A stretch of DNA of 64,000 bases from Pseudomonas quercus (lineage in GTDB: Bacteria > Pseudomonadota > Gammaproteobacteria > Pseudomonadales > Pseudomonadaceae), in the NCBI RefSeq assembly GCF_012033695.1, contig NZ_JAAVJI010000006.1, positions 62,001 through 126,000 on the forward strand, read 5' to 3'. This document shows, one piece after another, positions 1 to 8,304 of the stretch. Position 1 is the stretch's first letter, and each line of letters opens with the position of its first letter. The notes below the pieces were generated by a model that had not been told where the DNA came from, made no database searches, and saw only the letters and a program-made list of their open reading frames with translations. The translations under genes and the position numbers were made by a program.

Positions 1-1
1 T

Positions 2-964
2 GGCCCGGATGGCCAGGAAATACGCCTCAAAGACCTGTGGCCCAGCGACGAGGAAATCGACGCGGTGGTACAGGCTTCGGTCAAACCTGAACAGTTCCGC
101 CGCGTGTACATTCCCATGTTTGCGGTGCAGCCGGGCAGCACCGAGCAGGTCAGCGCGCTCTACCCATGGCGGTCGCAAAGCACATACATTCGCCGCCCGC
201 CGTACTGGGAGGGCGCATTGGCCGGCGCACGCAGCCTGACCGGCATGCGCCCGCTGGCCCTGCTGGGGGACAACATCACCACTGACCACCTGTCACCGTC
301 CAATGCCATTCTGCTGGACTCGGCCGCTGGCGAGTACCTGGCCGCCATGGGCCTGCCCGAAGAAGACTTCAACTCCTACGCCACCCACCGCGGCGACCAC
401 CTCACCGCGCAGCGTGCAACCTTTGCCAACCCCAAGCTGTACAACGAAATGGTGCGCGACCTGGCCGGTGAAGTGAAGCAAGGCTCGTTGGCGCGCGTGG
501 AGCCCGAGGGGCAGACGATGCGCATGTGGGAGGCCATTGAAACCTACCTGCAGCGCAAACAGCCGCTGATCATCGTGGCAGGTGCAGACTATGGCCAGGG
601 CTCGTCGCGGGACTGGGCCGCCAAGGGTGTTCGCCTGGCTGGCGTGGAAGTGATCGTGGCCGAAGGGTTCGAGCGCATCCACCGTACCAACCTCATTGGC
701 ATGGGCGTGCTCCCGCTGGAGTTCCTGAACGGTACTACCCGCCTCACCTTGGGCCTGGATGGCACCGAAACCTACGACGTGACCGGTACCCGTACGCCCC
801 GTGCGTTACTGCTGCTGGTGATTCACCGCCGTAACGGTGAGCGCGTGGAAGTGCCTGTGGTGTGCAGGTTGGACACGGCCGAAGAGGTCTCTATCTATGA
901 GGCCGGTGGGGTGCTGCAACGGTTTGCCAACGATTTTCTCGATGCTACCACCGCGGCGGCCTGA
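2..964 (+). CDS. acnD: Fe/S-dependent 2-methylisocitrate dehydratase AcnD, 3' part
   Basis: The gene is open from the window edge, so the 5' portion with the 4Fe-4S cysteines is missing. The visible ~320 residues are the aconitase C-terminal swivel domain: GDNITTDHLSP near its start and the substrate-loop signature DYGQGSSRDWAAKG, then FERIHRTNLIGMGVLPLEF, both hallmark aconitase-superfamily strings. AcnD is the iron-sulfur dehydratase of the methylcitrate cycle; it dehydrates 2-methylcitrate to 2-methyl-trans-aconitate during propionate breakdown and needs PrpF, encoded 24 bases downstream on the same strand. The pairing with prpF is what separates AcnD from housekeeping AcnA. prpB and prpC presumably lie upstream, outside the window. 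Confidence 0.93.
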   Translation, partial: GPDGQEIRLKDLWPSDEEIDAVVQASVKPEQFRRVYIPMFAVQPGSTEQVSALYPWRSQSTYIRRPPYWEGALAGARSLTGMRPLALLGDNITTDHLSPSNAILLDSAAGEYLAAMGLPEEDFNSYATHRGDHLTAQRATFANPKLYNEMVRDLAGEVKQGSLARVEPEGQTMRMWEAIETYLQRKQPLIIVAGADYGQGSSRDWAAKGVRLAGVEVIVAEGFERIHRTNLIGMGVLPLEFLNGTTRLTLGLDGTETYDVTGTRTPRALLLLVIHRRNGERVEVPVVCRLDTAEEVSIYEAGGVLQRFANDFLDATTAAA

Positions 965-988
965 GCCGCCTTTGCTGAGGATGTTCAC

Positions 989-2173
989 ATGGCTTACCCG
1001 GCGCAACTTCGAATCCCGGCCGTTTATATGCGCGGCGGCACCAGCAAGGGGGTGTTCTTCCGCCTGGAAGACTTGCCGCAGGCTGCTCAGGTACCAGGCC
1101 CTGAGCGCGACCAACTGTTATTGAGGGTGATCGGCAGCCCGGACCCGTACGGCAAGCACACTGACGGTATGGGCGGAGCCACCTCCAGTACCAGCAAGGT
1201 GGTTATCCTGTCGCCCAGCTGCCGGCCCGGCCATGACGTGGACTACCTGTTCGGGCAGGTCGCTATCGATGCGCCTTTTGTGGATTGGAGCGGCAACTGC
1301 GGCAACCTGTCGGCAGCCGTTGGGGCCTTTGCAATCAGTGGCGGCATGGTCGAAGCCGCGCGCATACCTAGGAACGGCACTGCTACGGTCCGGGTGTGGC
1401 AGGCCAATATCGGCAAGACCATCATCAGCCATGTGCCGATAACAGAGGGTGCGGTACAGGAAACCGGCGATTTCGAACTCGATGGCGTGACCTTTCCAGC
1501 CGCTGAGGTGCAACTAGAGTTCCTTGAGCCTGCGGACGACAGCGAAGGTGAGGGCGGCGCCATGTTCCCGACGGGCCGGCCAGTCGATGACCTGGAGGTG
1601 CCGGGTGTCGGTACGTTTCGGGCCACCTTGATCAATGCGGGCATTCCCACGATTTTTCTCAACGCCGCTGACCTGGGCTACACCGGCACCGAACTGCAAG
1701 GCGCAATCAACGAGAGCCCTGAGGCACTGGCGCGGTTTGAACGCATACGCACGGCAGGCGCTTTGCGAATGGGCTTGATCCAAGACGCCGCAGAGGCCGT
1801 CACACGCCAGCACACCCCCAAGGTGGCCTTTGTGGCCCCGCCTCAGGGCTACATCGCCAGCAGTGGCAAGCAGATAGCGGCCGAGGATGTGGATGTGCTG
1901 GTCCGGGCGATGTCCATGGGCAAATTGCACCATGCCATGATGGGCACCGCCGCTGTGGCCATTGCTACGGCGGCTGCGGTGCCAGGCACTCTGGTAAACC
2001 TGGCGGCAGGTGGGGGTGAGCGGCAATCCGTACGGTTCGGCCACCCCTCAGGCGTGCTACGGGTGGGTGCCGAGGCCCGGCAGGTGGACGGCCAATGGAC
2101 CGTCACCCGTGCCCTGATGAGCCGCAGTGCGCGGGTGCTGATGGAAGGGTGGGTACGGGTGCCAGTGGCCTGA
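989..2173 (+). CDS. prpF: AcnD-accessory protein / 2-methylaconitate cis-trans isomerase PrpF
   Basis: A 394-residue protein of the PrpF family (diaminopimelate-epimerase fold). PrpF works with AcnD by isomerising 2-methyl-trans-aconitate to the cis form that aconitase can rehydrate. Family strings visible are the N-terminal MRGGTSKGVFF, DGMGGATSSTSK around residue 50, and GNCGNLSAAVG around residue 105, which carries one of the two catalytic-site cysteines of the fold. GAGGA precedes the ATG by about ten bases, and the gene follows acnD by 24 bp, so the two are one operon. Oddity: the last four codons and the stop (gtgccagtggcctga) belong to the first unit of the downstream 111-bp repeat array, so the C-terminal tail and the repeat share sequence. 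Confidence 0.95.
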   Translation: MAYPAQLRIPAVYMRGGTSKGVFFRLEDLPQAAQVPGPERDQLLLRVIGSPDPYGKHTDGMGGATSSTSKVVILSPSCRPGHDVDYLFGQVAIDAPFVDWSGNCGNLSAAVGAFAISGGMVEAARIPRNGTATVRVWQANIGKTIISHVPITEGAVQETGDFELDGVTFPAAEVQLEFLEPADDSEGEGGAMFPTGRPVDDLEVPGVGTFRATLINAGIPTIFLNAADLGYTGTELQGAINESPEALARFERIRTAGALRMGLIQDAAEAVTRQHTPKVAFVAPPQGYIASSGKQIAAEDVDVLVRAMSMGKLHHAMMGTAAVAIATAAAVPGTLVNLAAGGGERQSVRFGHPSGVLRVGAEARQVDGQWTVTRALMSRSARVLMEGWVRVPVA

Positions 2174-2937
2174 GCCCCCGTTCGCCCGCTATGCAGGCTC
2201 CCACAAGAACCTCATCAGGCGGGTGTTCTGTGGGAACCGGTGCCAGCCGGCGAATGGGTGCAGTGAGGCATGCCAGTGGCCTGAGCCCCCGTTCGCCCGC
2301 TCTGCAGGCTCCCACAAGAACCTCGTCAGGCGGGTGTTCTGTGGGAGCCGGTGCCAGCCGGCGAATAGGAACGGTGACACGTGCCAGTGGCCTGAGCCCC
2401 CGTTCGCCCGCTCTGCAGGCTCCCACAAGAACCTCGTCAGGCGGGTGTTCTGTGGGAGCCGGTGCCAGCCGGCGAATAGGAGCGGTGACACGTGCCAGTG
2501 GCCTGAGTCCCGGTTCGCCCGCTCTGCAGGCTCCCACAAGAACCTCGTCAGGCGGGTGTTCTGTGGGAGCCGGCGCCAGCCGGCGAATGGGAGCAGTGAT
2601 GCATGCCAGTGGCCTGAGCCCCCGTTCGCCCGCTATGCAGGCTCCCACAAGAACCTCATCAGGCGGGTGTTCTGTGGGAGCGGGCGCCAGCCGGCGAATG
2701 GGTGCAGTGATGCATGCCAGTGGCCTGAGCCCCCGTTCGCCCGCTCTGCAGGCTCCCACAAGAACCTCGTCAGGCGGGTGTTCTGTGGGAGCGGGCGCCA
2801 GCCGGCGAATGGGTGCAGTGATGCATGCCAGTGGCCTGGGCCCCCGTTCGCCCGCTCTGCAGGCTCCCACAAGAACCTCGTCAGGCGGGTGTTCTGTGGG
2901 AGCCGGCGCCAGCCGGCGAATGGGTGCAGTGAGGCAA
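2161..2937. repeat. Seven tandem 111-bp units of inverted REP-like pairs
   Basis: The string gccagtggcctg recurs at 2161, 2272, 2383, 2494, 2605, 2716 and (as gccagtggcctggg) 2827, exactly 111 bp apart, giving seven full units. Each unit holds two REP-like elements in opposite orientation. One reads TGTGGGAGC...CCGGCGAA on the + strand; the other reads TTCGCCCGC...GCTCCCACA. The inner arms GGCTCCCACA-GAAC and GTTC-TGTGGGAGCC can pair as a roughly 14-bp stem with one bulged base around a loop containing tcaggcggg. Units differ at a few sites: units 1 and 5 share tatgcagg and catcagg; units 2 and 3 share aatagga and ggtgacacg; units 5 and 6 share gagcgggcgcc. The array lies between the convergent prpF and ppsR genes, overlaps the prpF stop, and ends 12 bp before the ppsR stop. 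No gene is credible inside it. Confidence 0.97.
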
Positions 2938-2949
2938 GTGCTTGATCCA

Positions 2950-3768
2950 CTACTTGAACCGCCGCTCGACCCCCATCTCCACCAGGATCTTGGCGGAGAT
3001 TTCCTCCACCGAGAAATGGGTGGAATTGATATGGGGGATGTTTTCCCGGCGGAACAGGTTCTCTACTTCACGCACTTCGAATTCGCACTGGGCAAAACTG
3101 GCGTAGCGGCTGTTGGCCTTGCGCTCGTGGCGGATGGCCGTGAGGCGGTCGGGGTCGATGGTCAGGCCGAACAGCTTGTGCCGGTGCGCTTTGAGGGCAG
3201 CGGGCAATTGCAGGCGCTCCATGTCGTCTTCAGTGAGCGGGTAGTTCGCTGCCCGAATGCCGAACTGCATGGCCATGTACAGGCACGTCGGTGTCTTGCC
3301 TGAGCGCGACACGCCCACCAATATCAGGTCCGCTTTGTCGTAATAATGCGTGCGAGCGCCATCGTCGTTGTCCAGGGCGAAGTTCACGGCCTCGATCCGG
3401 TCCATGTAATTGGCGTTGCCTGCAATGGAATGGGACTGGCCTACGGAGTAGGACGAATGTGAGCCAAGCTCCAGTTCCAGAGGGGAGAGGAACGTTGAAA
3501 AGATATCGATCATGAAGCCATTGGACGTTGCGAGAATTTCACGGATGTCCTGGTTCACAATCGTATCGAAGATGATAGGCCTTACGCCGTCACGGTCGGC
3601 TGCACCATTGATTTGCTGCACCATGGTGCGGGCCTTTTCGACGGTGTCGATATAAGGCCGAGTGAACTTGTTGAACGTAATGTTTTCAAATTGCGCGAGC
3701 AAACTCTGACCGAGGGTTTCGGCCGTGATGCCCGTGCCATCGGATATAAAAAAAGCTGATCGTTTCAT
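2950..3768 (-). CDS. ppsR: PEP synthase regulatory protein PpsR (DUF299 kinase/pyrophosphorylase)
   Basis: A 272-residue member of the DUF299 family. These proteins inactivate PEP synthase (or PPDK) by ADP-dependent threonine phosphorylation and reactivate it by Pi-dependent phosphorolysis. The N-terminus [15 protein letters not shown] is diagnostic, and the P-loop-like GVSRSGKT sits at residues 152-159. Length matches the family. The gene is divergent from ppsA with 161 bp between the starts, which is the usual Pseudomonas arrangement and fixes PEP synthase rather than PPDK as the target. Translation starts at the ATG at 3768. Its 3' end runs towards the 111-bp repeat array, which may serve as its terminator. 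Confidence 0.95.
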   Translation of the reverse strand: MKRSAFFISDGTGITAETLGQSLLAQFENITFNKFTRPYIDTVEKARTMVQQINGAADRDGVRPIIFDTIVNQDIREILATSNGFMIDIFSTFLSPLELELGSHSSYSVGQSHSIAGNANYMDRIEAVNFALDNDDGARTHYYDKADLILVGVSRSGKTPTCLYMAMQFGIRAANYPLTEDDMERLQLPAALKAHRHKLFGLTIDPDRLTAIRHERKANSRYASFAQCEFEVREVENLFRRENIPHINSTHFSVEEISAKILVEMGVERRFK

Positions 3769-3885
3769 GTGCGCCCCGGGCTTTAGGCTGTGGAAGGATC
3801 CTGAGATATCATAGGCCCGTTTCGCTGGCCGCCGAGTCTCGCATTCTCACGCATTTCAAAGGCTCGGGCCACTGGCCCCGGCGGG

Positions 3886-3898
3886 TACCTCGGAGGTA
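3886..3898. promoter_or_regulatory. 13-bp inverted repeat in the ppsR-ppsA divergent region
   Basis: TACCTC-G-GAGGTA is a perfect palindrome around one central base, 31 bp before the ppsA start codon. It sits in the 161-bp divergent promoter region, so it could be an operator or a leader hairpin. I cannot assign a binding protein. Confidence 0.35.
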
Positions 3899-3929
3899 TC
3901 CGATCCATCCCTTTTGCGGAGACACCACC

Positions 3930-6299
3930 TTGGTAGATTACGTAGTTTCCCTCGATAAGCTCGGCGTCCATGATGTGGAGCACGTAGGGGGCAAAAACGC
4001 ATCCCTGGGCGAGATGATCAGTAACCTGGCCGGTGCCGGCGTGTCGGTGCCCGGTGGCTTCGCCACTACAGCCCAGGCCTACCGGGATTTCCTGGAGCAG
4101 AGTGGCCTGAACGATCAGATCCACGCGGCCCTTGACGCCTTGGACGTGGATGACGTCAACGCCCTGGCCCGCACTGGCGCGCAGATCCGCCAATGGGTGA
4201 TGGACGCCGACTTCCCCGAGCAGCTCAATGCCGAAATTCGCGAACATTTTGCGCTGATGTCCCAAGGCAACCCGGACATCGCGGTGGCCGTGCGTTCATC
4301 GGCGACTGCCGAAGATCTGCCCGACGCTTCGTTTGCCGGCCAACAGGAAACCTTCCTCAACATTCGTGGCGTGGACAACGTGATCCGTGCCGCCAAGGAA
4401 GTGTTCGCCTCCTTGTTCAACGATCGCGCCATTGCCTATCGGGTACACCAAGGTTTCGATCACAAGCTGGTGGCCCTGTCGGCAGGTGTGCAGCGCATGG
4501 TTCGTTCCGAAACCGGCACGGCCGGGGTGATGTTTACCCTGGACACTGAATCAGGGTTCCGTGACGTGGTGTTCATTACCGGGGCCTACGGCTTGGGCGA
4601 AACCGTGGTGCAGGGGGCTGTCAACCCGGACGAGTTCTACGTGCACAAGGCCACGCTTGAGGCAGGCCGCCCGGCGATCCTGCGTCGGAACCTGGGCAGC
4701 AAGGCCATCAAGATGGTGTACGGCGAGGAAGCCAAGGCGGGCCGCTCCGTCAAGACGGTGGACGTGGACAAGGCCGAACGCGCACGCTTCTGCCTCACCG
4801 ATGCTGAGGTCAATGAACTGGCCAAGCAAGCCATGATCATCGAGAAGCATTATGGCCGCCCCATGGACATCGAGTGGGCCAAGGACGGTGACGATGGCCA
4901 GTTGTACATCGTGCAGGCCCGCCCGGAAACCGTGAAAAGCCGCTCGGCCGGCAACGTGATGGAGCGCTACCTGCTCAAGGAAAAGGGCACGGTGCTGGCC
5001 GAAGGCCGCGCCATCGGCCAGCGTATCGGCGCCGGCAAGGTGCGCATCATTCGCGATGTGTCGGAAATGGACAAGGTGCAGGCCGGTGACGTGCTGGTGT
5101 CGGACATGACCGACCCGGACTGGGAGCCGGTGATGAAGCGCGCCAGCGCCATTGTGACCAACCGCGGCGGGCGCACCTGCCACGCCGCCATCATTGCGCG
5201 GGAGCTTGGCATTCCCGCAGTGGTGGGTTGTGGCAATGCCACACAGTTGCTGCAGGATGGCCAGGGCGTGACCGTGTCCTGCGCCGAGGGCGATACCGGC
5301 TATATCTTCGAAGGCGAGCTGGGCTTCGACATCAAGCAGAACTCGGTCGATGCCATGCCCGAGCTGCCGTTCAAGATCATGATGAACGTCGGTAACCCAG
5401 ACCGAGCGTTCGACTTTGCCCAGTTGCCCAATGCCGGGGTCGGCCTGGCGCGGCTGGAATTCATCATCAACCGCATGATCGGCGTTCACCCTAAGGCGTT
5501 GTTGAACTACAGCGACCTGCCTACCGACATTAAGGACAGCGTCGACAAGCGTATTGCCGGCTATGGGGACCCGGTGGGTTTCTACGTTGAAAAGCTTGTG
5601 GAAGGCATCAGCACCCTGGCCGCTGCCTTCTACCCCAAGAAGGTGATCGTGCGCCTGTCGGACTTCAAGTCCAACGAGTACGCTAACCTCATTGGCGGCA
5701 AACTGTACGAGCCTGACGAAGAGAACCCGATGCTGGGCTTCCGCGGTGCTTCGCGCTACATCAGCGAATCCTTCCGGGACTGCTTCGAGCTGGAATGCCG
5801 GGCGTTGAAGCGCGTGCGTGAACAGATGGGCCTGGACAACGTTGAGATCATGGTGCCGTTCGTGCGCACCTTGGGCGAAGCCAGCCAGGTGGTAGACCTG
5901 CTGGCCAGCAACGGCCTAAAGCGTGGCGAAAACGGGCTGCGCGTGATCATGATGTGCGAGCTGCCGTCCAATGCCATTCTGGCCGAGGAGTTTCTGGAAT
6001 ACTTCGACGGCTTCTCTATCGGCTCCAACGACCTTACCCAGCTTACCTTGGGCCTGGACCGTGACTCCGGCATCATCGCCCACCTGTTCGATGAGCGTAA
6101 CCCGGCTGTGAAGAAGCTGCTGGCCAATGCCATTCAGGCTTGTAACAAGGCTGGCAAGTACATCGGCATTTGCGGCCAGGGCCCCTCCGACCACCCAGAC
6201 CTGGCCAAATGGCTGATGGAGCAGGGCATTGAAAGCGTGTCCCTGAACCCGGATTCGGTGCTCGAAACCTGGTTCTTCCTGGCAGAAGGTCAGGCCTGA
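3930..6299 (+). CDS. ppsA: Phosphoenolpyruvate synthase
   Basis: A 789-residue PEP synthase that converts pyruvate, ATP and water to PEP, AMP and Pi for gluconeogenesis. Domain order is right: an N-terminal ATP-grasp pyruvate/ATP-binding region starting [11 protein letters not shown]; the phosphohistidine swivel domain with GGRTCHAAI, whose histidine is residue 418; and a C-terminal TIM-barrel PEP/pyruvate domain with the catalytic cysteine in [11 protein letters not shown] (residue 748). The start is a TTG at 3930, preceded by gcggaga; the family N-terminus [12 protein letters not shown] begins exactly there and no ATG or GTG fits. It is divergent from ppsR, whose product controls it. A 26-bp perfect palindrome follows the stop. 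Confidence 0.97.
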   Translation: MVDYVVSLDKLGVHDVEHVGGKNASLGEMISNLAGAGVSVPGGFATTAQAYRDFLEQSGLNDQIHAALDALDVDDVNALARTGAQIRQWVMDADFPEQLNAEIREHFALMSQGNPDIAVAVRSSATAEDLPDASFAGQQETFLNIRGVDNVIRAAKEVFASLFNDRAIAYRVHQGFDHKLVALSAGVQRMVRSETGTAGVMFTLDTESGFRDVVFITGAYGLGETVVQGAVNPDEFYVHKATLEAGRPAILRRNLGSKAIKMVYGEEAKAGRSVKTVDVDKAERARFCLTDAEVNELAKQAMIIEKHYGRPMDIEWAKDGDDGQLYIVQARPETVKSRSAGNVMERYLLKEKGTVLAEGRAIGQRIGAGKVRIIRDVSEMDKVQAGDVLVSDMTDPDWEPVMKRASAIVTNRGGRTCHAAIIARELGIPAVVGCGNATQLLQDGQGVTVSCAEGDTGYIFEGELGFDIKQNSVDAMPELPFKIMMNVGNPDRAFDFAQLPNAGVGLARLEFIINRMIGVHPKALLNYSDLPTDIKDSVDKRIAGYGDPVGFYVEKLVEGISTLAAAFYPKKVIVRLSDFKSNEYANLIGGKLYEPDEENPMLGFRGASRYISESFRDCFELECRALKRVREQMGLDNVEIMVPFVRTLGEASQVVDLLASNGLKRGENGLRVIMMCELPSNAILAEEFLEYFDGFSIGSNDLTQLTLGLDRDSGIIAHLFDERNPAVKKLLANAIQACNKAGKYIGICGQGPSDHPDLAKWLMEQGIESVSLNPDSVLETWFFLAEGQA

Positions 6300-6343
6300 G
6301 AGGATACCGCTCGGCAGTGCCTCTCAGATATTCTGTAGGTGCC

Positions 6344-6369
6344 CGGCCGTGCCTGCGCAGGCACGGCCG
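6344..6369. terminator. Perfect 26-bp palindrome after ppsA
   Basis: The arm CGGCCGTGCCTGC is followed directly by its exact reverse complement GCAGGCACGGCCG. It lies 45 bp after the ppsA stop and 55 bp before the next gene. There is no T-tract (ctta follows), so this is either a weak intrinsic terminator or a 3'-protective hairpin. Confidence 0.6.
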
Positions 6370-6423
6370 CTTACCGTTGTCTCAAGCGCTGAGATGTATT
6401 CCCTCCTTCTACAGTTGTGAACC

Positions 6424-7434
6424 ATGCAAAGCAGCAGCCGTTTATTCCCAGTCGCCTTGCTCCGTGCGGAGCGATGCGGCGACCTCAGTGAAGACGTTTA
6501 CCGCATCAAGGCTGGCAACAGCCCCGACCCTTCCGTAGAGCTGGCCATTACCCGGCTGGGCCTGGCGGACCCTAACGGCCAGGGGCGTGGCGTGCCGGTC
6601 ATTCTGTTGCATGGCAGCTTTTCCAACCGGCGGTTCTGGTATTCCCCCAAGGGGATCGGGCTTGGCGCTTCTTTGGCGCGTGCCGGGTTTGACGTATGGA
6701 TTCCCGAAATGCGAGGCCATGGCCTGTCGCCCCGCAACCTCAACTATCGCCATAACGGCGTGGCTGATTACGCCCGCCATGACCTGCCGGTGATCAACGC
6801 CTTTGTGGCCGAGCTTAGCGACCAGCGGCCGTTCTGGCTGGGCCACTCCCTGGGCGGTATCACGCTGGCGGCTGCGTTGGGCGAAGGTACCCTCACTGCC
6901 GCAGACGTAGCGGGCGTAGGGTTGTTCGGTAGCCAGGTCAGCCGAGCCGCCTGGCCGCTACGGGTGGCCCCGCTCAACTGGCTCTTTCGCGTGCTGCTGC
7001 GCGGGTTCGACCATGTGTCCGGGCCCCGGCTCAAGCGTGGGCCCGAAGATGAACCGGCGGGTGTCGCCATGGAACTGCTTCGCTGGTACGGGCTGCGGCG
7101 CCGAGCCGGCCGAGGCGGGGCAGACTGGCGCGAAGGGCTTGCCAGCGTTCACGTGCCACTGCTGGTGGTCGCCGGCGCGGGCGATCACCAGGACCCGGCC
7201 TGGGCCTGCGAACAATTGTTCGAGCGCTTCGGCGGAGGTGGTCAGTTTCTGGTGCTGGGCCGTGCTCAGGGGTTCACCCAGGACTTCGGCCACGTAGACA
7301 TGCTAGTGAGCAAGGCGGCCCAGGCCGAAGTATGGCCCTTGGTACAGCGCTGGTTGGCCGCCCCGTCGCGCGGGCTGCCTCAGGCCAGCGTGCCAGATGA
7401 GATGGCAACGGCCGAGGTGGCGGCTAAGCTGTGA
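6424..7434 (+). CDS. Alpha/beta-fold hydrolase
   Basis: A 336-residue alpha/beta hydrolase. VPVILLHGSFSNRRFW supplies the oxyanion-hole HG motif, and the nucleophile elbow GHSLGG puts the catalytic serine at residue 142. A late FGHVDML supplies the candidate catalytic histidine. The cap region is arginine-rich (RRRAGRGG). No signal peptide is evident, so it is probably cytoplasmic. It leads a + strand string (Rieske protein, rraA, cmaX) with only 24 bp to the next gene, which suggests an operon. A hydrolase is typical between ppsA and rraA in pseudomonads, but its substrate is unknown to me; esterase or lipase labels are guesses. Confidence 0.85.
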   Translation: MQSSSRLFPVALLRAERCGDLSEDVYRIKAGNSPDPSVELAITRLGLADPNGQGRGVPVILLHGSFSNRRFWYSPKGIGLGASLARAGFDVWIPEMRGHGLSPRNLNYRHNGVADYARHDLPVINAFVAELSDQRPFWLGHSLGGITLAAALGEGTLTAADVAGVGLFGSQVSRAAWPLRVAPLNWLFRVLLRGFDHVSGPRLKRGPEDEPAGVAMELLRWYGLRRRAGRGGADWREGLASVHVPLLVVAGAGDHQDPAWACEQLFERFGGGGQFLVLGRAQGFTQDFGHVDMLVSKAAQAEVWPLVQRWLAAPSRGLPQASVPDEMATAEVAAKL

Positions 7435-7458
7435 TCAACCCGGCAATGAGGTGGTGTT

Positions 7459-7758
7459 GTGTTCGTGACCTTGGAACGGCTGATCAACCTGGATGAAGGC
7501 TACAAACGAGCCTTTGCAGTGTCTGGCAAACAACTGCTGCTGATCGTTGATCAGGGGCAGCACCTCTTGTTCGAAAACCGCTGCCCGCACCAAGGTGCGC
7601 CCTTGCATGACGGCACCTTGGCCAACGGCATGCTGCGCTGTCGCCGTCATGGCATCGAGTTCGACGTCCACAGTGGCCGGCCTCGGCTAGGGCAATGCGG
7701 TGTGCTGTTTCGCTGGCCGGTGGTGTATGAGGGGGATCGCCTCGGTATAGACCTCTAG
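7459..7758 (+). CDS. Small Rieske [2Fe-2S] protein
   Basis: A 99-residue single-domain Rieske protein. The ligands fit the family: C42-P-H44 in [13 protein letters not shown] and C61-R-R-H64 in [11 protein letters not shown], 17 residues apart between the two cysteines. Single-domain proteins like this act as electron carriers for oxygenases or as assimilatory-type redox subunits, but no oxygenase is nearby. The start is taken as the GTG at 7459. It lies between the alpha/beta hydrolase (24 bp) and rraA (34 bp), so it is likely co-transcribed with both. The functional partner is unknown. Confidence 0.85.
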   Translation: MFVTLERLINLDEGYKRAFAVSGKQLLLIVDQGQHLLFENRCPHQGAPLHDGTLANGMLRCRRHGIEFDVHSGRPRLGQCGVLFRWPVVYEGDRLGIDL

Positions 7759-7792
7759 CCATCGCTTCGATCAACAACACAGGAGTTCAACC

Positions 7793-8281
7793 ATGCACTA
7801 CCTTACCCCTGATCTGTGTGACGCCTACCCCGAACATGTCCAGGTGCTTGAGCCGATGTTCAGCAATTTCGGTGGTCGGGATTCTTTTGGTGGCGAAATC
7901 GTGACCGTCAAATGCCATGAGGACAATTCCCAGGTCCGGGCCCAGGTGGACATCGATGGCAAAGGCAAGGTGCTGGTTGTGGATGGGGGTGGTTCGCTGC
8001 GTTGCGCGCTGCTCGGCGACATGCTGGCGCAAAAGGCGGTTCACAATGGCTGGGAAGGTATCTTGATCTACGGCTGCATCCGCGATGTGGATGTGATCGC
8101 GCAGTTGGACATCGGCGTGCAGGCCTTGGCGACCCATCCCATGAAAACCGACAAGCGTGGCGTTGGCGATCACAACATCCCGGTCAAGTTCGCCGGTGTT
8201 ACGTTGCGCCCTGGCAGCTACCTGTATGCTGACAACAATGGCGTGATCATATCCCCCGTGCCCTTGAGCATGCCCCAGTAA
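7793..8281 (+). CDS. rraA: RraA-family protein (RNase E regulator / HMG aldolase-like)
   Basis: A 162-residue RraA-family protein, full length for the group. It starts with the typical [13 protein letters not shown], and the core contains [20 protein letters not shown] and GCIRDVDVI. In E. coli RraA binds RNase E and the degradosome to restrain RNA decay; many pseudomonad homologues have class II 4-hydroxy-4-methyl-2-oxoglutarate aldolase activity instead, using the G-x-(R/L)-D metal-site motif. The GCIRD string here is compatible with either role, so function is open between the two. CAGGAG lies eight bases before the ATG. It sits in the hydrolase-Rieske-rraA-cmaX string. Confidence 0.88.
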   Translation: MHYLTPDLCDAYPEHVQVLEPMFSNFGGRDSFGGEIVTVKCHEDNSQVRAQVDIDGKGKVLVVDGGGSLRCALLGDMLAQKAVHNGWEGILIYGCIRDVDVIAQLDIGVQALATHPMKTDKRGVGDHNIPVKFAGVTLRPGSYLYADNNGVIISPVPLSMPQ

Positions 8282-8304
8282 CCCCCCAGGAAGTGCGATC
8301 ACCG

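Noticed and set aside
2161..2937. CRISPR array
   Set aside because: The whole 111-bp unit repeats; there are no unique spacers and no cas genes.
2095..3303. 402-codon + strand frame and a 255-codon - strand frame (2103-2870) across the repeat array, with 37-residue periodic proteins
   Set aside because: The 111-bp unit is 37 codons long, so any frame open in one unit stays open in all. The frames run across the prpF end or antisense to ppsR and have no ribosome site.
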